Under the pieces are notes generated by a model, which was not told the origin of the DNA, made no database searches, and worked only from the letters and a program-made list of their open reading frames with translations. Position numbers and translations under genes: made by a program. From contig NZ_MLCB01000125.1 in the NCBI RefSeq assembly GCF_001890925.1, forward strand, positions 1 through 43,673: a stretch of 43,673 bases of DNA, read 5' to 3'. Of this stretch, positions 1 through 7,879 are shown one piece after another. Source of the DNA: Planktotalea frisia. GTDB lineage: Bacteria; Pseudomonadota; Alphaproteobacteria; Rhodobacterales; Rhodobacteraceae. How positions within the stretch are numbered: the first letter of the stretch is position 1; every line of letters begins with the position of its first letter.

Positions 1-136
1 CCCGATTACATCTTAGCTGAGCCACAAACCTGTCCGAATTAGTAGGACCACTTCACTCAGCGCAGAGGGCGTCAATTAACGAAGGTTAATAGAGCGCTTT
101 TCAGGGTGTTCTGGCTGGTTTCGTCCAGATATCCGA

Positions 137-156
137 CCAATTTTTGCGAAAATTGG
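137..156. repeat. Perfect inverted repeat downstream of the hemerythrin gene
   Basis: Two 8-nt arms, CCAATTTT and AAAATTGG, flank a TGCG loop. It lies about 76 nt past the stop of the minus-strand hemerythrin gene. No run of T follows on either strand, so a classical intrinsic terminator is not supported. It could be a 3'-end hairpin or a protein-binding site. The rest of bases 1-232 holds no convincing gene. Confidence 0.4.
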
Positions 157-232
157 GAACAATCAGCCAAAAGCGTCCGAATGCTTTACCGTGCCCGCGC
201 CGTCGCCACGTTTGTGTAGACCGACGAGGCGC

Positions 233-820
233 TTAAAGGCCGTCAAGATATAGCCCGATAGCTTCTTCAAGCTCGGTTTCTTCATAGCCAAAATGCGAGA
301 TCACCACGCGGCGTAGCTTAAAGAACACCTCAGTGGCGTCGCGAAAGTGCGCATCACTTGGGGTTTGGGTGAGGGTGCTGCCTGCGGCTTCAAGACGTTT
401 GAGAAGTTCGTGCACGATCAAATGCTCTGCGCGTAATTTTTCGACCACCGCTGTCAATGCGGAATTTCCTTTAGCGGCAAGTGCAGGGAACATAGAGTGT
501 TCTTCGATATTGTGGTGCATCGTTAAAACGCGACATTGGTGACCACAGATCGTTCCCACGACTTCGAAGTTTTTGCGCATGTCTGAATGCAGCACGATTT
601 GCGATAGTGCCTCAGGCGGTTCATCCCCCGCTTTGATCCGCTCCAACACTTGCGCGATTTGCGCCATCTCGGAAAGATAATGACGATGGATCGCGGCCAG
701 ATGTTTCCCTTTGCGCCGATCCACATCAGTCGCCCCCGCGATAGGTGGCATTTTCGGGCGGGCGTCTTCCTGAAGGGATAGCTGCGCGAGGGGTGTTTTT
801 GATAGATCTAACATGCGCAT
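233..820 (-). CDS. Hemerythrin (HHE) domain protein
   Basis: A 195-residue cytoplasmic protein with no signal peptide. The helical HHE metal ligands are visible: HH at 102-103 with EEH at 106-108, H133 and HE at 137-138, then H176 with EE at 180-181. This is the pattern of a non-haem di-iron site that binds O2 or NO, or senses iron. Family members act in oxygen or nitric-oxide sensing, iron storage or stress repair; nothing here tells which. The start is ATG at 820, with a second in-frame ATG at 814; neither has a clear Shine-Dalgarno. The RTX-type gene lies 37 nt upstream on the same strand, so the two may be co-transcribed. The domain is fairly certain, the role unknown. Confidence 0.85.
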   Translation of the reverse strand: MRMLDLSKTPLAQLSLQEDARPKMPPIAGATDVDRRKGKHLAAIHRHYLSEMAQIAQVLERIKAGDEPPEALSQIVLHSDMRKNFEVVGTICGHQCRVLTMHHNIEEHSMFPALAAKGNSALTAVVEKLRAEHLIVHELLKRLEAAGSTLTQTPSDAHFRDATEVFFKLRRVVISHFGYEETELEEAIGLYLDGL

Positions 821-857
821 CGCTTAACGCACCGACACTCTGAACGAAACCTATAAG

Positions 858-2057
858 TTATGAGATCAGTGGTGTTGTAAGTGCGGCTTCGTCTATGCCG
901 ACAAGAGAAATATCATCAAAACTTATCCCTGTTGCATTGATGATAACGCGGACTTCGCGATCTATTTCTGTTTCGCTCTGATAAGAAATGATCAACTCGG
1001 TGGTTCCTGCGGTTGCATTCTCATCAAGGCGCGCTTGAGTGATCTCAAAGGCGTCATTCATCACCTGCGGTTCGATCAAAATGGCATCGATACCGGGTTC
1101 AAAGTCGAGCAACTCCGCCACAAAAACGGATGCAGGGGGCGTCGCGTCCAAGGGAACGTCGATCTCGCGACCCTCGTTGAAGGTCAATTCAAAGATGTCG
1201 TTTCCAGCATCACCGCGCAACCCAATAGGCATAAAACGCGGGTCACTTCTAAATGCTTCATCTGCAAGACTAAGAGTGTCTTCGCCATCGCCGCCGGATG
1301 CAAAAGTCGAATAGCCCGTTCCAAGTAAGTCACGACCTGTGACCATGATTTGATCATTCCCCTCATCGCCGAAAGCCGCCACATTGCTCATATCTGTGGC
1401 ATCAATCGTGTCGTTACCTGTTCCGCCTTGGATGGTCACAGGATCATTAACTTGATCGCCAAAGATGTAATCATCACCAGCATCGCCTGTAATGAACGTA
1501 TTGCCCGCAACGACAACATTGATCCGATCATCGCCGTCCCCGCCAGACACGGTTGAATCGGGCGCGGCCACGTTAATGGTGTCGTTACCAGCGCCGCCAT
1601 CGACGAGTGCCTCGCTGAAAAGGAAAGGGGAGTTAAGGGTGTCTGCCTCGCCCGTTGGGTTAAGTAAGTCGAACGTATCATCGCCAGCACCGCCGCTAAT
1701 TGAAATAGCGGTCCCATCAGAGGGAAGGCGTTCGCCCTCGATCAGTACAAACCGGTCGTCACTGCCTGTTCCTGTAGCGGATTGGTTTGAAAGCAGTTCG
1801 AACGTTTCCCCTATTTCTTCTGAAACGATTGGCTCCGGACTTGCAGGCTCTAGCTCAGGCTCTGTGGTGTCTTCTTCCACAGTTTCAAGCGCAGGTTCGG
1901 GCATCGGGTCGGCCAGGGGAGCGACGGGATCAGGCTCCATGCCTTCGTCTTGTGGAGCGTCTGATGGATCGGGGTCAGTTAGCTCAGAAGTGTTCTCAAA
2001 TCCAAAAACAACGCCCAGCATCAAAGCAAACATCAGCGCAATAACCCAAATACCCAA
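858..2057 (-). CDS. Membrane-anchored RTX-type calcium-binding repeat protein
   Basis: About 399 residues. A hydrophobic N-terminal segment (LGIWVIALMFALMLGVVFGF) would anchor or export the protein. It is followed by a roughly 60-residue linker rich in Pro, Glu and Asp. Next come about eight glycine/aspartate nonapeptide-like repeats between roughly residues 120 and 290 (GGAGDDTFD, GGAGNDTIN, GGDGDDRIN, GGTGNDTID and others), the hallmark of Ca2+-binding beta-roll (HemolysinCabind) modules. A non-repeat C-terminal part of about 100 residues ends the protein. I chose TTG at 2057, preceded by GAGGGAG, because it puts the hydrophobic segment at the N-terminus. The frame stays open to a GTG at 2246, but those extra 63 residues look like non-coding sequence. 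No RTX transporter genes are nearby. The role is unknown; surface or periplasmic calcium binding is the likely theme. Confidence 0.7.
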   Translation of the reverse strand: MGIWVIALMFALMLGVVFGFENTSELTDPDPSDAPQDEGMEPDPVAPLADPMPEPALETVEEDTTEPELEPASPEPIVSEEIGETFELLSNQSATGTGSDDRFVLIEGERLPSDGTAISISGGAGDDTFDLLNPTGEADTLNSPFLFSEALVDGGAGNDTINVAAPDSTVSGGDGDDRINVVVAGNTFITGDAGDDYIFGDQVNDPVTIQGGTGNDTIDATDMSNVAAFGDEGNDQIMVTGRDLLGTGYSTFASGGDGEDTLSLADEAFRSDPRFMPIGLRGDAGNDIFELTFNEGREIDVPLDATPPASVFVAELLDFEPGIDAILIEPQVMNDAFEITQARLDENATAGTTELIISYQSETEIDREVRVIINATGISFDDISLVGIDEAALTTPLIS

Positions 2058-2391
2058 ACTCCCTCGTACATTTAAAAGATGAGAGTGAGGCGCGAGATTG
2101 CGGCATGCAACGAAAATAACAAGAATCTTAGTGATCACGGCGATGCTCTTCTTTGGATTGGGCGCAGATGTTCCCAAACTAGAAACAATCACTGAAGTCA
2201 GCGTCGACTTTTGATTAATTCCATACGAGGGCGGCGCGCGCGACACCTAAACACCGCATGGAAATACTGTTGCGAAACAACACTTGCGCCAAGGCAATAA
2301 CCCCTCTAAACGCACAACTTCTAGTGACCTCCACGGGATTCGTTTGTCACGCTCTTGCGGCAACCTCGTGATGTTGAAAAAGGAATAGGCT
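2058..2391. other. Divergent intergenic region between RTX-type gene and rpmC
   Basis: About 330 bases with no convincing gene. On the plus strand a possible promoter, TTGCGC (2284-2289), 17 nt, TAAACG (2307-2312), would start rpmC with a leader of about 75 nt. The same -10 hexamer appears in the candidate gatC promoter at 38403. No hairpin or repeat stands out. In most bacteria rplP sits directly upstream of rpmC, so this region marks a break between the S10-type cluster and the genes seen here. Confidence 0.3.
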
Positions 2392-2595
2392 ATGAACGCC
2401 AACGAACTGCGGGATAAAACGCCCGATCAGCTCCGTGAAGAGCTGGCAAATCTCAAGAAAGAAGCCTTCAACTTGCGCTTTCAGCAAGCCACAGGCGCAA
2501 TGGAATCCACAGCGCGTATGCGCGGTGTGAAGCGCGACGTCGCTCGCGTGAATACCATTCTTAACGAAAAGGCAGCTGCGGCTGCTGCAGAATAA
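2392..2595 (+). CDS. rpmC: 50S ribosomal protein L29
   Basis: A 67-residue protein that binds 23S rRNA near the peptide exit tunnel. The family signature is clear: the N-terminal [14 protein letters not shown] helix, the KEAFNLRFQ segment, and the C-terminal RVNTILNEK helix, with an alanine-rich tail. The start ATG has AAGGAA 6 nt upstream. It opens the plus-strand ribosomal cluster and is followed 12 nt later by rpsQ. Normally it follows rplP; here the upstream neighbour is a divergent RTX-type gene. Confidence 0.97.
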   Translation: MNANELRDKTPDQLREELANLKKEAFNLRFQQATGAMESTARMRGVKRDVARVNTILNEKAAAAAAE

Positions 2596-2607
2596 GGAAG
2601 TCTCGAT

Positions 2608-2838
2608 ATGCCTAAGCGTATTCTTAACGGCGTCGTAACTTCTGACGCAAACGCACAAACAATTACCGTATCTGTAGAGCGTCGCTTTACACACCCGGTT
2701 CTTAAGAAAACCATTCGTAAGTCCAAAAAGTATCGGGCGCACGATGAACAGAATGCCTTCAAGGTTGGTGACAAAGTTCGGATTATCGAATGCGCACCTC
2801 GCTCGAAGACAAAACGCTGGGAAGTGTTGGAAGCTTAA
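2608..2838 (+). CDS. rpsQ: 30S ribosomal protein S17
   Basis: A 76-residue OB-fold primary binder of 16S rRNA. The sequence has the expected GVV-SD-NAQTITV opening, the [20 protein letters not shown] core, and the [17 protein letters not shown] end. Length is normal for alphaproteobacteria. A Shine-Dalgarno AAGGAAG precedes the ATG. The stop codon lies inside a perfect hairpin (2829-2849), and 82 nt separate this gene from rplN. That is the largest gap before rplR and probably marks the S10/spc operon boundary. Confidence 0.97.
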   Translation: MPKRILNGVVTSDANAQTITVSVERRFTHPVLKKTIRKSKKYRAHDEQNAFKVGDKVRIIECAPRSKTKRWEVLEA

Positions 2839-2849
2839 TTCAAGCTTCC
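2829..2849 (+). other. Hairpin spanning the rpsQ stop codon
   Basis: Arms GGAAGCTT and AAGCTTCC pair perfectly around the loop AATTC; the rpsQ TAA is within the left arm and loop. No T-run follows, so it is not a standard terminator. It could be an RNA-processing or stabilising structure between rpsQ and rplN. Confidence 0.4.
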
Positions 2850-2873
2850 GGCGCTTCTTAGGAAGTGAAACCC

Positions 2874-2902
2874 TGGGGATTTCAGCGCGCATCGCTGCCC
2901 CA
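2874..2902 (+). promoter_or_regulatory. Leader hairpin ahead of rplN
   Basis: TGGGG (2874-2878) pairs with CCCCA (2898-2902), and inside it AGCG (2884-2887) pairs with CGCT (2893-2896). The structure ends 18 nt before the rplN ATG, just upstream of the Shine-Dalgarno GGAGAAA. It may belong to the leader of the spc operon, which in other bacteria begins at rplN. It does not match the known S8 target, so a regulatory role is inference. Confidence 0.35.
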
Positions 2903-2920
2903 TAGGTCCGGAGAAACCAA

Positions 2921-3289
2921 ATGATCCAGATGCAAACAAATCTGGATGTAGCTGACAACAGCGGCGCTCGCCGTGTTCAGTGCATCAAGGTTCTGGGTGG
3001 TTCCAAACGTCGTTATGCCTCCGTTGGAGATATTATCGTCGTTTCAGTTAAGGAAGCCATCCCGCGCGGTCGCGTAAAGAAAGGTGACGTGCGTAAAGCC
3101 GTCGTCGTACGTACCGCCAAAGAAGTATTCCGTGAAGATGGGACTGTGATCCGTTTTGATCGCAATGCCGCGGTAATTCTGAACAACAACAATGAGCCAG
3201 TAGGTACACGTATCTTTGGACCAGTTGTTCGCGAATTGCGTGCAAAGAACTTCATGAAAATCATCTCGCTCGCGCCGGAGGTGCTGTGA
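2921..3289 (+). CDS. rplN: 50S ribosomal protein L14
   Basis: A 122-residue protein of the 50S subunit interface, forming intersubunit bridges with 16S rRNA. The start [17 protein letters not shown] and the segment [15 protein letters not shown] are diagnostic. The C-terminal [13 protein letters not shown] ... [10 protein letters not shown] is complete. Shine-Dalgarno GGAGAAA lies upstream. Only one base separates its stop from the rplX start, so translation is probably coupled. Confidence 0.98.
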   Translation: MIQMQTNLDVADNSGARRVQCIKVLGGSKRRYASVGDIIVVSVKEAIPRGRVKKGDVRKAVVVRTAKEVFREDGTVIRFDRNAAVILNNNNEPVGTRIFGPVVRELRAKNFMKIISLAPEVL

Positions 3290-3290
3290 T

Positions 3291-3602
3291 ATGGCTGCTA
3301 AGTTGAAAAAGGGCGACAAAGTCGTCGTGCTTGCTGGCAAAGATAAGGGTAAAGAGGGCACAATCAGCTCTGTTGATCCTAAGTCAGGTAAAGCAGTTGT
3401 AGATGGCATCAACATCGCCATCCGCGCAACACGCCAGAGCCAAACGTCTCAAGGTGGCCGCATCCCGAAAGCGATGCCAATCCAGCTGAGCAACCTGTCT
3501 CTTATCGACGCAAACGGCAAAGCAACTCGCGTTGGCTTCCGCATGGAAGGCGACAAGAAAGTGCGCTTCGCAAAAACCACGGGAGACGTGATTGATGCTT
3601 GA
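3291..3602 (+). CDS. rplX: 50S ribosomal protein L24
   Basis: A 103-residue assembly-initiating protein that binds the 5' end of 23S rRNA near the exit tunnel. It has the KOW motif ([19 protein letters not shown], residues about 5-23) and the C-terminal RVGFR segment. The stop overlaps the rplE start by 8 nt, so the two are probably translationally coupled. Confidence 0.97.
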   Translation: MAAKLKKGDKVVVLAGKDKGKEGTISSVDPKSGKAVVDGINIAIRATRQSQTSQGGRIPKAMPIQLSNLSLIDANGKATRVGFRMEGDKKVRFAKTTGDVIDA

Positions 3603-4158
3603 TTCTAGCGATTACACACCCCGCCTGAAGGCTGAGTACCGCGACACGATCCGCGCAGCTATGAAGGAAGAGTTCGGTTACAAGAACGACATGCAAATCC
3701 CCCGTTTGGACAAAATTGTTCTGAACATCGGGTGTGGCGCAGAAGCCGTTCGTGACAGCAAGAAAGCCAAATCCGCTCAGGAAGACCTGACCGCGATTGC
3801 AGGCCAGTTAGCTGTTGTAACCAAAGCGAAGAAATCCATCGCGGGTTTCCGCGTACGTGAAGAAATGCCACTGGGTACGAAAGTAACCCTGCGCGGCGAC
3901 CGTATGTATGAATTCCTCGACCGTCTGATCACCATTGCGATGCCACGTGTACGTGACTTCCGCGGTGTTTCCGGGAAAAGCTTTGACGGCCGTGGCAACT
4001 ACGCCATGGGCATGAAAGAGCACATCGTTTTCCCAGAAATCGAGTATGACAAAGTGGACGAAGTGTGGGGGATGGACATCATCATCACCACCACTTCTGC
4101 AACCGACGCTGAAGCTAAAGCACTGTTGAAGCACTTCAACATGCCGTTCAACAGCTAA
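3595..4158 (+). CDS. rplE: 50S ribosomal protein L5
   Basis: A 187-residue protein that carries 5S rRNA into the central protuberance and contacts P-site tRNA. Diagnostic segments are [37 protein letters not shown] and [18 protein letters not shown] chose ATG at 3595; a TTG one codon earlier (3592) is in frame but less likely. GGGAG lies upstream inside rplX. The final residues FNMPF match the family end. Confidence 0.97.
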   Translation: MLDSSDYTPRLKAEYRDTIRAAMKEEFGYKNDMQIPRLDKIVLNIGCGAEAVRDSKKAKSAQEDLTAIAGQLAVVTKAKKSIAGFRVREEMPLGTKVTLRGDRMYEFLDRLITIAMPRVRDFRGVSGKSFDGRGNYAMGMKEHIVFPEIEYDKVDEVWGMDIIITTTSATDAEAKALLKHFNMPFNS

Positions 4159-4175
4159 GCGCGGGAGAGAGAGTT

Positions 4176-4481
4176 ATGGCTAAAAAAGCAATGATCGAAC
4201 GCGAAAAGAAGCGTGAAGCACTGGTAGCAAAATATGCTGCTAAGCGTGCTGCGCTGAAAGAGATCGCGAATGACGAAAGCAAGACAATGGAAGAGCGTTT
4301 TACGGCTCGCCTGAAGCTTGCAAAACTGCCGCGCAACAGCTCGGCCACACGCTTGCACAACCGTTGCCAGCTGACTGGTCGTCCTCACGCATATTATCGT
4401 AAACTCAAGGTTTCTCGTATCGCCCTACGTGACCTGGCCTCCCATGGTCAGTTGCCGGGCTTCGTGAAGTCGAGCTGGTAA
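4176..4481 (+). CDS. rpsN: 30S ribosomal protein S14
   Basis: A 101-residue protein of the 30S head. It is the zinc-independent long form: the C-terminal region [20 protein letters not shown] lacks the CxxC pairs of the short zinc form. The end LPGFVKSSW is canonical. It sits 17 nt after rplE and 11 nt before rpsH, as in typical spc operons. Confidence 0.97.
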   Translation: MAKKAMIEREKKREALVAKYAAKRAALKEIANDESKTMEERFTARLKLAKLPRNSSATRLHNRCQLTGRPHAYYRKLKVSRIALRDLASHGQLPGFVKSSW

Positions 4482-4492
4482 GGAGATAAGAT

Positions 4493-4885
4493 ATGACTGA
4501 TCCTATCGCCGACATGCTCACACGGATCCGCAACGCTCAGATGCGTGGCAAGTCTACTGTGATGACACCTGCGTCCAAGATTCGTGCTTGGGTTCTGGAT
4601 GTGCTTGCAGACGAAGGCTACATCCGTGGCTACGAAGCAATGACTGGTTCTGACGGCCACCCGGCTCTCGAAATCAGCCTGAAGTACTACGATGGCATCC
4701 CTGTCATTCGCGAATTGAAGCGGGTTTCCAAGCCTGGTCGTCGCGTTTACATGGGCGCTAATGACATCCCAACAGTCCGTCAGGGCTTGGGTGTGTCGAT
4801 TGTCTCCACCTCCAAAGGTGTGATGTCGGATGCATCTGCACGCTCTGCCCACGTTGGCGGCGAAGTGCTCTGCACAGTCTTCTAA
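4493..4885 (+). CDS. rpsH: 30S ribosomal protein S8
   Basis: A 130-residue primary 16S rRNA binder of the central domain. The N-terminal [16 protein letters not shown] and the C-terminal [13 protein letters not shown]...GGEVLCTVF are diagnostic. In enterobacteria S8 represses its own operon by binding mRNA near rplE; I see no obvious mimic of that site here. Shine-Dalgarno AAGGAGAT precedes the ATG. Confidence 0.98.
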   Translation: MTDPIADMLTRIRNAQMRGKSTVMTPASKIRAWVLDVLADEGYIRGYEAMTGSDGHPALEISLKYYDGIPVIRELKRVSKPGRRVYMGANDIPTVRQGLGVSIVSTSKGVMSDASARSAHVGGEVLCTVF

Positions 4886-4894
4886 GGAAAGCGT

Positions 4895-5428
4895 ATGTCT
4901 CGAATTGGTAAAAAACCAGTCGATCTACCTACAGGTGTTACCGCAGCTGTTTCCGGTCAGACTGTTGAAGTGAAAGGCCCTAAGGGGGCACGCAGCTTCA
5001 CCGCAACAGACGATGTTACCCTCACAGTTGAGGAAAACACCGTTAAAGTCACACCTCGTGGCAATTCCAAGCGCGCGCGTCAGCAGTGGGGCATGTCCCG
5101 CACTCGCATCGCAAATCTTGTGACTGGTGTGAACACCGGTGCCAAGAAAGAGCTTGAGATCCACGGCGTTGGTTATCGTGCCACTTTGGCCGGTAATGTA
5201 GTGAAACTGAACCTCGGTCTGTCTCACGACGTCGATTTCGCAATCCCTGAGGGCATCACGATTACTGTCCCGAAGCCGACCGAAATCATCATCGAAGGCA
5301 ACGACGAACAGCAGGTTGGCCAAGTGGCCGCCGACATTCGTGCGTGGCGCAAGCCTGAGCCCTACAAGGGCAAAGGCATTCGTTACAAAGGCGAGTTTAT
5401 CTTCCGTAAGGAAGGCAAGAAGAAGTAA
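4895..5428 (+). CDS. rplF: 50S ribosomal protein L6
   Basis: A 177-residue two-domain protein near the factor-binding site of the 50S subunit. It starts [12 protein letters not shown] and carries the diagnostic C-terminal [14 protein letters not shown]. The middle segment with [11 protein letters not shown] belongs to the second alpha/beta domain. It lies 9 nt after rpsH and 11 nt before rplR. Confidence 0.98.
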   Translation: MSRIGKKPVDLPTGVTAAVSGQTVEVKGPKGARSFTATDDVTLTVEENTVKVTPRGNSKRARQQWGMSRTRIANLVTGVNTGAKKELEIHGVGYRATLAGNVVKLNLGLSHDVDFAIPEGITITVPKPTEIIIEGNDEQQVGQVAADIRAWRKPEPYKGKGIRYKGEFIFRKEGKKK

Positions 5429-5439
5429 GGACCAGTCAA

Positions 5440-5799
5440 ATGGCAAATAGCAAAAGAACTCTGTTTCTGAAGCGCCGTCTGCGCGTCCGGAACAAACTGC
5501 GCAAGGTTAACGCGGGACGTCTTCGTCTCTCTGTTCACCGCAGCAACAAAAACATCAGCGCTCAGGTGATTGATGATGTGAATGGCGTTACACTCGCCTC
5601 GGCTTCCTCCTTGGAGAAGTCTTTGGGTGTTGTCGGCAAGAACAATGTTGAAGCAGCCACCAAAATTGGTGCTGCGATTGCAGAACGCGCAAAGAAAGCT
5701 GGCGTGGAAGAAGTTTACTTCGACCGTGGCGGTTTCCTCTTTCACGGTAAGGTCAAGGCAGTTGCCGAAGCCGCGCGTGAAGGTGGTTTGAAGATCTAA
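5440..5799 (+). CDS. rplR: 50S ribosomal protein L18
   Basis: A 119-residue 5S rRNA-binding protein. Family segments are [12 protein letters not shown] near the N-terminus, [18 protein letters not shown], and the C-terminal [26 protein letters not shown]. After this gene the cluster opens a 117-nt gap containing a strong hairpin before rpsE, unusual for this normally tight gene pair. Confidence 0.98.
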   Translation: MANSKRTLFLKRRLRVRNKLRKVNAGRLRLSVHRSNKNISAQVIDDVNGVTLASASSLEKSLGVVGKNNVEAATKIGAAIAERAKKAGVEEVYFDRGGFLFHGKVKAVAEAAREGGLKI

Positions 5800-5808
5800 A
5801 TCACTTGA

Positions 5809-5834
5809 GAAGAGCTCGCTTAGGCGGGCTCTTC
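5809..5834 (+). other. Long hairpin between rplR and rpsE
   Basis: An 11-bp stem (GAAGAGCTCGC against GCGGGCTCTTC, with one U-G pair) closes the loop TTAG. The next bases, CGATGACCC, contain no T-run, so it resembles a processing or stability hairpin more than an intrinsic terminator. It starts 10 nt after the rplR stop. Confidence 0.5.
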
Positions 5835-5916
5835 CGATGACCCAGGGGTGCCTCACTCACTAGGATCGAACGAAATTCAGGTGCCAAGTGCGCCACTCAT
5901 AAAAGGACTGCTCCAC

Positions 5917-6486
5917 ATGGCAGAACGTGACAACCGCCGTGGCAATCGCCGCGATGAAACACCGGAATTCGCCGATCGCTTGGTTGCGATCAACCGCGTT
6001 TCCAAAACCGTTAAGGGTGGTAAGCGCTTTGGCTTCGCCGCACTTGTCGTTGTTGGCGACCAAAAGGGCCGCGTAGGCTTTGGCAAAGGTAAAGCGAAGG
6101 AAGTTCCTGAAGCGATCCGTAAAGCCACAGAGCAAGCAAAGCGTCAGATGATCCGCGTTGCCCTTCGCGAAGGCCGCACGTTGCACCACGATGTCGAGGG
6201 CCGTCACGGCGCAGGCAAAGTTGTGATGCGCACAGCACCACAAGGTACTGGTATCATCGCCGGTGGTCCAATGCGTGCCGTATTCGAGATGCTTGGCGTA
6301 CAAGACGTTGTTGCGAAATCTATCGGTTCGCAAAACCCGTACAACATGATCCGCGCCACTATGGACGGTCTGAAGAAAGAAAGCAGCCCACGCTCTGTTG
6401 CACAGCGCCGTGGCAAGAAAGTTGCTGACATTCTGAAGAAGGACGACGCACCTGCTGCGGCCGCTCCTGAAGCAGCTGACGCGTAA
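5917..6486 (+). CDS. rpsE: 30S ribosomal protein S5
   Basis: A 189-residue protein of the decoding-fidelity region and mRNA entry. The double-stranded RNA-binding S5 domain starts at about residue 20 ([21 protein letters not shown]). The C-terminal domain has [18 protein letters not shown]. An alanine-rich C-terminal tail follows, common in alphaproteobacteria. I chose ATG at 5917 (MAERDNRRG), preceded by AAAGGA; an upstream GTG-initiated extension to 5848 overlaps the intergenic sequence and is unlikely. Confidence 0.97.
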   Translation: MAERDNRRGNRRDETPEFADRLVAINRVSKTVKGGKRFGFAALVVVGDQKGRVGFGKGKAKEVPEAIRKATEQAKRQMIRVALREGRTLHHDVEGRHGAGKVVMRTAPQGTGIIAGGPMRAVFEMLGVQDVVAKSIGSQNPYNMIRATMDGLKKESSPRSVAQRRGKKVADILKKDDAPAAAAPEAADA

Positions 6487-6499
6487 GGAGACCTGAGAG

Positions 6500-6688
6500 A
6501 TGGCTAAAACAATCGTTGTAAAGCAGATCGGTTCCCCGATCCGCCGCCCAGAAAAGCAGCGCCAGACACTTATCGGTCTTGGCCTGAACAAGATGCACAA
6601 GACACGTGAACTTGAAGACACGCCAGCGGTACGCGGCATGGTCAACAAGATCTCTCACATGGTTGAGATCATCGAAGAAAAAGGCTGA
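6500..6688 (+). CDS. rpmD: 50S ribosomal protein L30
   Basis: A 62-residue protein with the family sequence [23 protein letters not shown], ending in the [14 protein letters not shown] helix. It follows rpsE by 13 nt. It is the last gene of this block: a strong intrinsic terminator begins 49 nt after its stop, although rplO would normally come next. Confidence 0.97.
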   Translation: MAKTIVVKQIGSPIRRPEKQRQTLIGLGLNKMHKTRELEDTPAVRGMVNKISHMVEIIEEKG

Positions 6689-6736
6689 ATTCAGCCCAGT
6701 GGCCTTGCGTGCTGAACACGTAAGGCGACCAGAAAG

Positions 6737-6774
6737 AACGCCTTCGGATCGCTCCGAGGGCGTTTTTCGTTTTG
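6737..6774 (+). terminator. Intrinsic terminator after rpmD
   Basis: A 12-bp stem (AACGCCTTCGGA against TCCGAGGGCGTT, one U-G pair) closes a TCGC loop and runs directly into TTTTCGTTTT. It ends transcription inside what is a continuous spc operon in many bacteria. Confidence 0.9.
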
Positions 6775-6848
6775 ATACGTGTCTTTCAAAAACTTGCCTT
6801 GTCCTATCGTCATGCTACCCTCTCCTTACGCAACATAAGGGCATAGGT

Positions 6849-6949
6849 ATGACACAGACACGACGTGAATTTCTAAAACAACTGCTGCAACGGGGGCGGC
6901 CATCACTGTCTTTCCATTTGCCGCAAGTGCTGCCAACCATAGCGGAGAC
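6849..6949 (+). other. Out-of-frame Tat leader of the metallo-hydrolase
   Basis: An ATG at 6849 with Shine-Dalgarno AAGGG encodes MTQTRREFLK, a twin-arginine start. The frame then runs into unlikely sequence. One base over, the DNA from 6878 encodes TTAATGAAITVFPFAASAA, a perfect Tat h-region and cleavage site continuous with the hydrolase at 6950. Restoring one A in the A4 run at 6875-6878 joins the two. This is either a true single-base deletion or a sequencing error in a homopolymer. Confidence 0.75.
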
Positions 6950-7618
6950 ATGTTTGAATCAAGCGCAGGTCCGGTGAAAGTACACCCAATCCGGCATGCT
7001 TCTGTGATCATGGAAACACCTGTTGGTGTTCTCTACGTCGACCCTGTTGGTGATCCAAATATTTACGCGAGCCGTCCAAAGCCTGATTTGATCCTGATTA
7101 CTCATGAACATGGCGACCACTTCAACGCAGAGACGCTTGCAGCGCTTGTTCAAGAGGGTACCAAACTTGTCACCAACCCAGCCGTTTACGCCAAGCTGTC
7201 CGAGGAGATGCAAAGCAAATCAGTTCAGGTTGCCAATGGCGAAAGCACCAGTTTTGGCGAGCTTAAGGTCGATGCGATCCCTGCCTATAACCTGACAGAA
7301 GAGCGCAAAAATTTCCACCCGATGGGTCGCGACAATGGCTATGTTCTCACCATGGCCGATTTTCGCATCTACCTCTCAGGCGACACGGAGGACATCCCTG
7401 AGATGCGTGCGCTAAAAGACATCGATCTTGCGTTTGTCTGCATGAATTTGCCATTCACCATGCCTGCTTCTGCAGCAGCAGACGCTGTGCGCGAGTTCAA
7501 ACCCAAGAACGTGTACCCATACCATTTCCGTGGCCGAGATGGCGGAACGCAAGATCCACAAGAGTTTGCAGATCTCGTGGGCGATGCCGCGACTGTTCAG
7601 CTACGCGGCTGGTATTAA
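6950..7618 (+). CDS. Metallo-beta-lactamase-fold hydrolase (leader frameshifted)
   Basis: 222 residues from the first internal ATG. The metal-binding motif THEHGDHF gives H52, H54, D56 and H57. Further on, LSGDTEDIPEM carries the bridging aspartate, and PYHFRGRDGG a late histidine. The protein resembles UPF0173/UlaG-like MBL hydrolases of unknown substrate. Its natural start is probably the twin-arginine leader at 6849, putting the enzyme in the periplasm, but a one-base gap breaks that frame. ATG at 6950 has only a poorly spaced GGAGA. As it stands, either a leaderless cytoplasmic protein is made or the gene is inactive. It lies after the rpmD terminator and so needs its own promoter, for which I see only weak candidates. 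Confidence 0.75.
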   Translation: MFESSAGPVKVHPIRHASVIMETPVGVLYVDPVGDPNIYASRPKPDLILITHEHGDHFNAETLAALVQEGTKLVTNPAVYAKLSEEMQSKSVQVANGESTSFGELKVDAIPAYNLTEERKNFHPMGRDNGYVLTMADFRIYLSGDTEDIPEMRALKDIDLAFVCMNLPFTMPASAAADAVREFKPKNVYPYHFRGRDGGTQDPQEFADLVGDAATVQLRGWY

Positions 7619-7625
7619 ATGATCG

Positions 7626-7655
7626 GGCAAGGTGCGTGATTTCGCGCACCTTGCC
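7626..7655. repeat. GGTGCG palindrome, copy 1
   Basis: Arms GGCAAGGTGCG and CGCACCTTGCC form an 11-bp stem that can extend inward by a U-G and a G-C pair. It lies 8 nt after the metallo-hydrolase stop and has no T-run. A near-identical palindrome lies after rpoA (13158-13185), so this is a repeated element rather than a one-off hairpin. Confidence 0.65.
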
Positions 7656-7660
7656 GCCGC

Positions 7661-7822
7661 TCAATACCCTAGGCTTTGCTTTATGATTGGCAGGAACAAA
7701 GCCGCCAATATGCCAACAAGGGCACCCAAGCCAAAGCGTATCCAAGCGCCGCCAAACCGGGGGGCGGCCAAACTTAACACACCACAAATTATCGCGTAGA
7801 AACTGAGCGCTGTAATATCCAT
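7661..7822 (-). CDS. Small two-helix membrane protein, 53 residues
   Basis: Reading the minus strand from ATG at 7822 gives 53 residues, starting MDITALSFYAIICGVLS and ending IIKQSLGY. Two hydrophobic segments (about residues 5-20 and 31-47) are separated by a basic, glycine-containing loop with PRFGG and WIRFG. That pattern is typical of a real small membrane protein. I cannot assign a family. No strong Shine-Dalgarno is seen. It lies on the strand opposite the metallo-hydrolase and downstream of the Nudix gene on the same strand (58 nt), so it may be expressed with the Nudix gene. Confidence 0.5.
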   Translation of the reverse strand: MDITALSFYAIICGVLSLAAPRFGGAWIRFGLGALVGILAALFLPIIKQSLGY

Positions 7823-7879
7823 AGGGCTGAGCTTAGCTCAAGTTGGCGGGTTTGGCATGCCTTTTGTCCTAAGCGCATT

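Noticed and set aside
2058-2246. 63-codon N-terminal extension of the RTX-type gene
   Set aside because: Composition is not protein-like and it would place the membrane anchor in the interior.
3200-3700. S8 autoregulatory site near rplX/rplE
   Set aside because: No convincing copy of the 16S helix mimic was found around the overlapping start.
5860-6648. 262-codon minus-strand frame opposite rpsE and rpmD
   Set aside because: Antisense to two certain ribosomal genes and without recognisable sequence.
6873-6879. Programmed -1 frameshift at CTA AAA C joining the Tat leader to the hydrolase
   Set aside because: The P-site codon CTA would re-pair poorly as TCT and no downstream structure is obvious; a missing A explains the data more simply.
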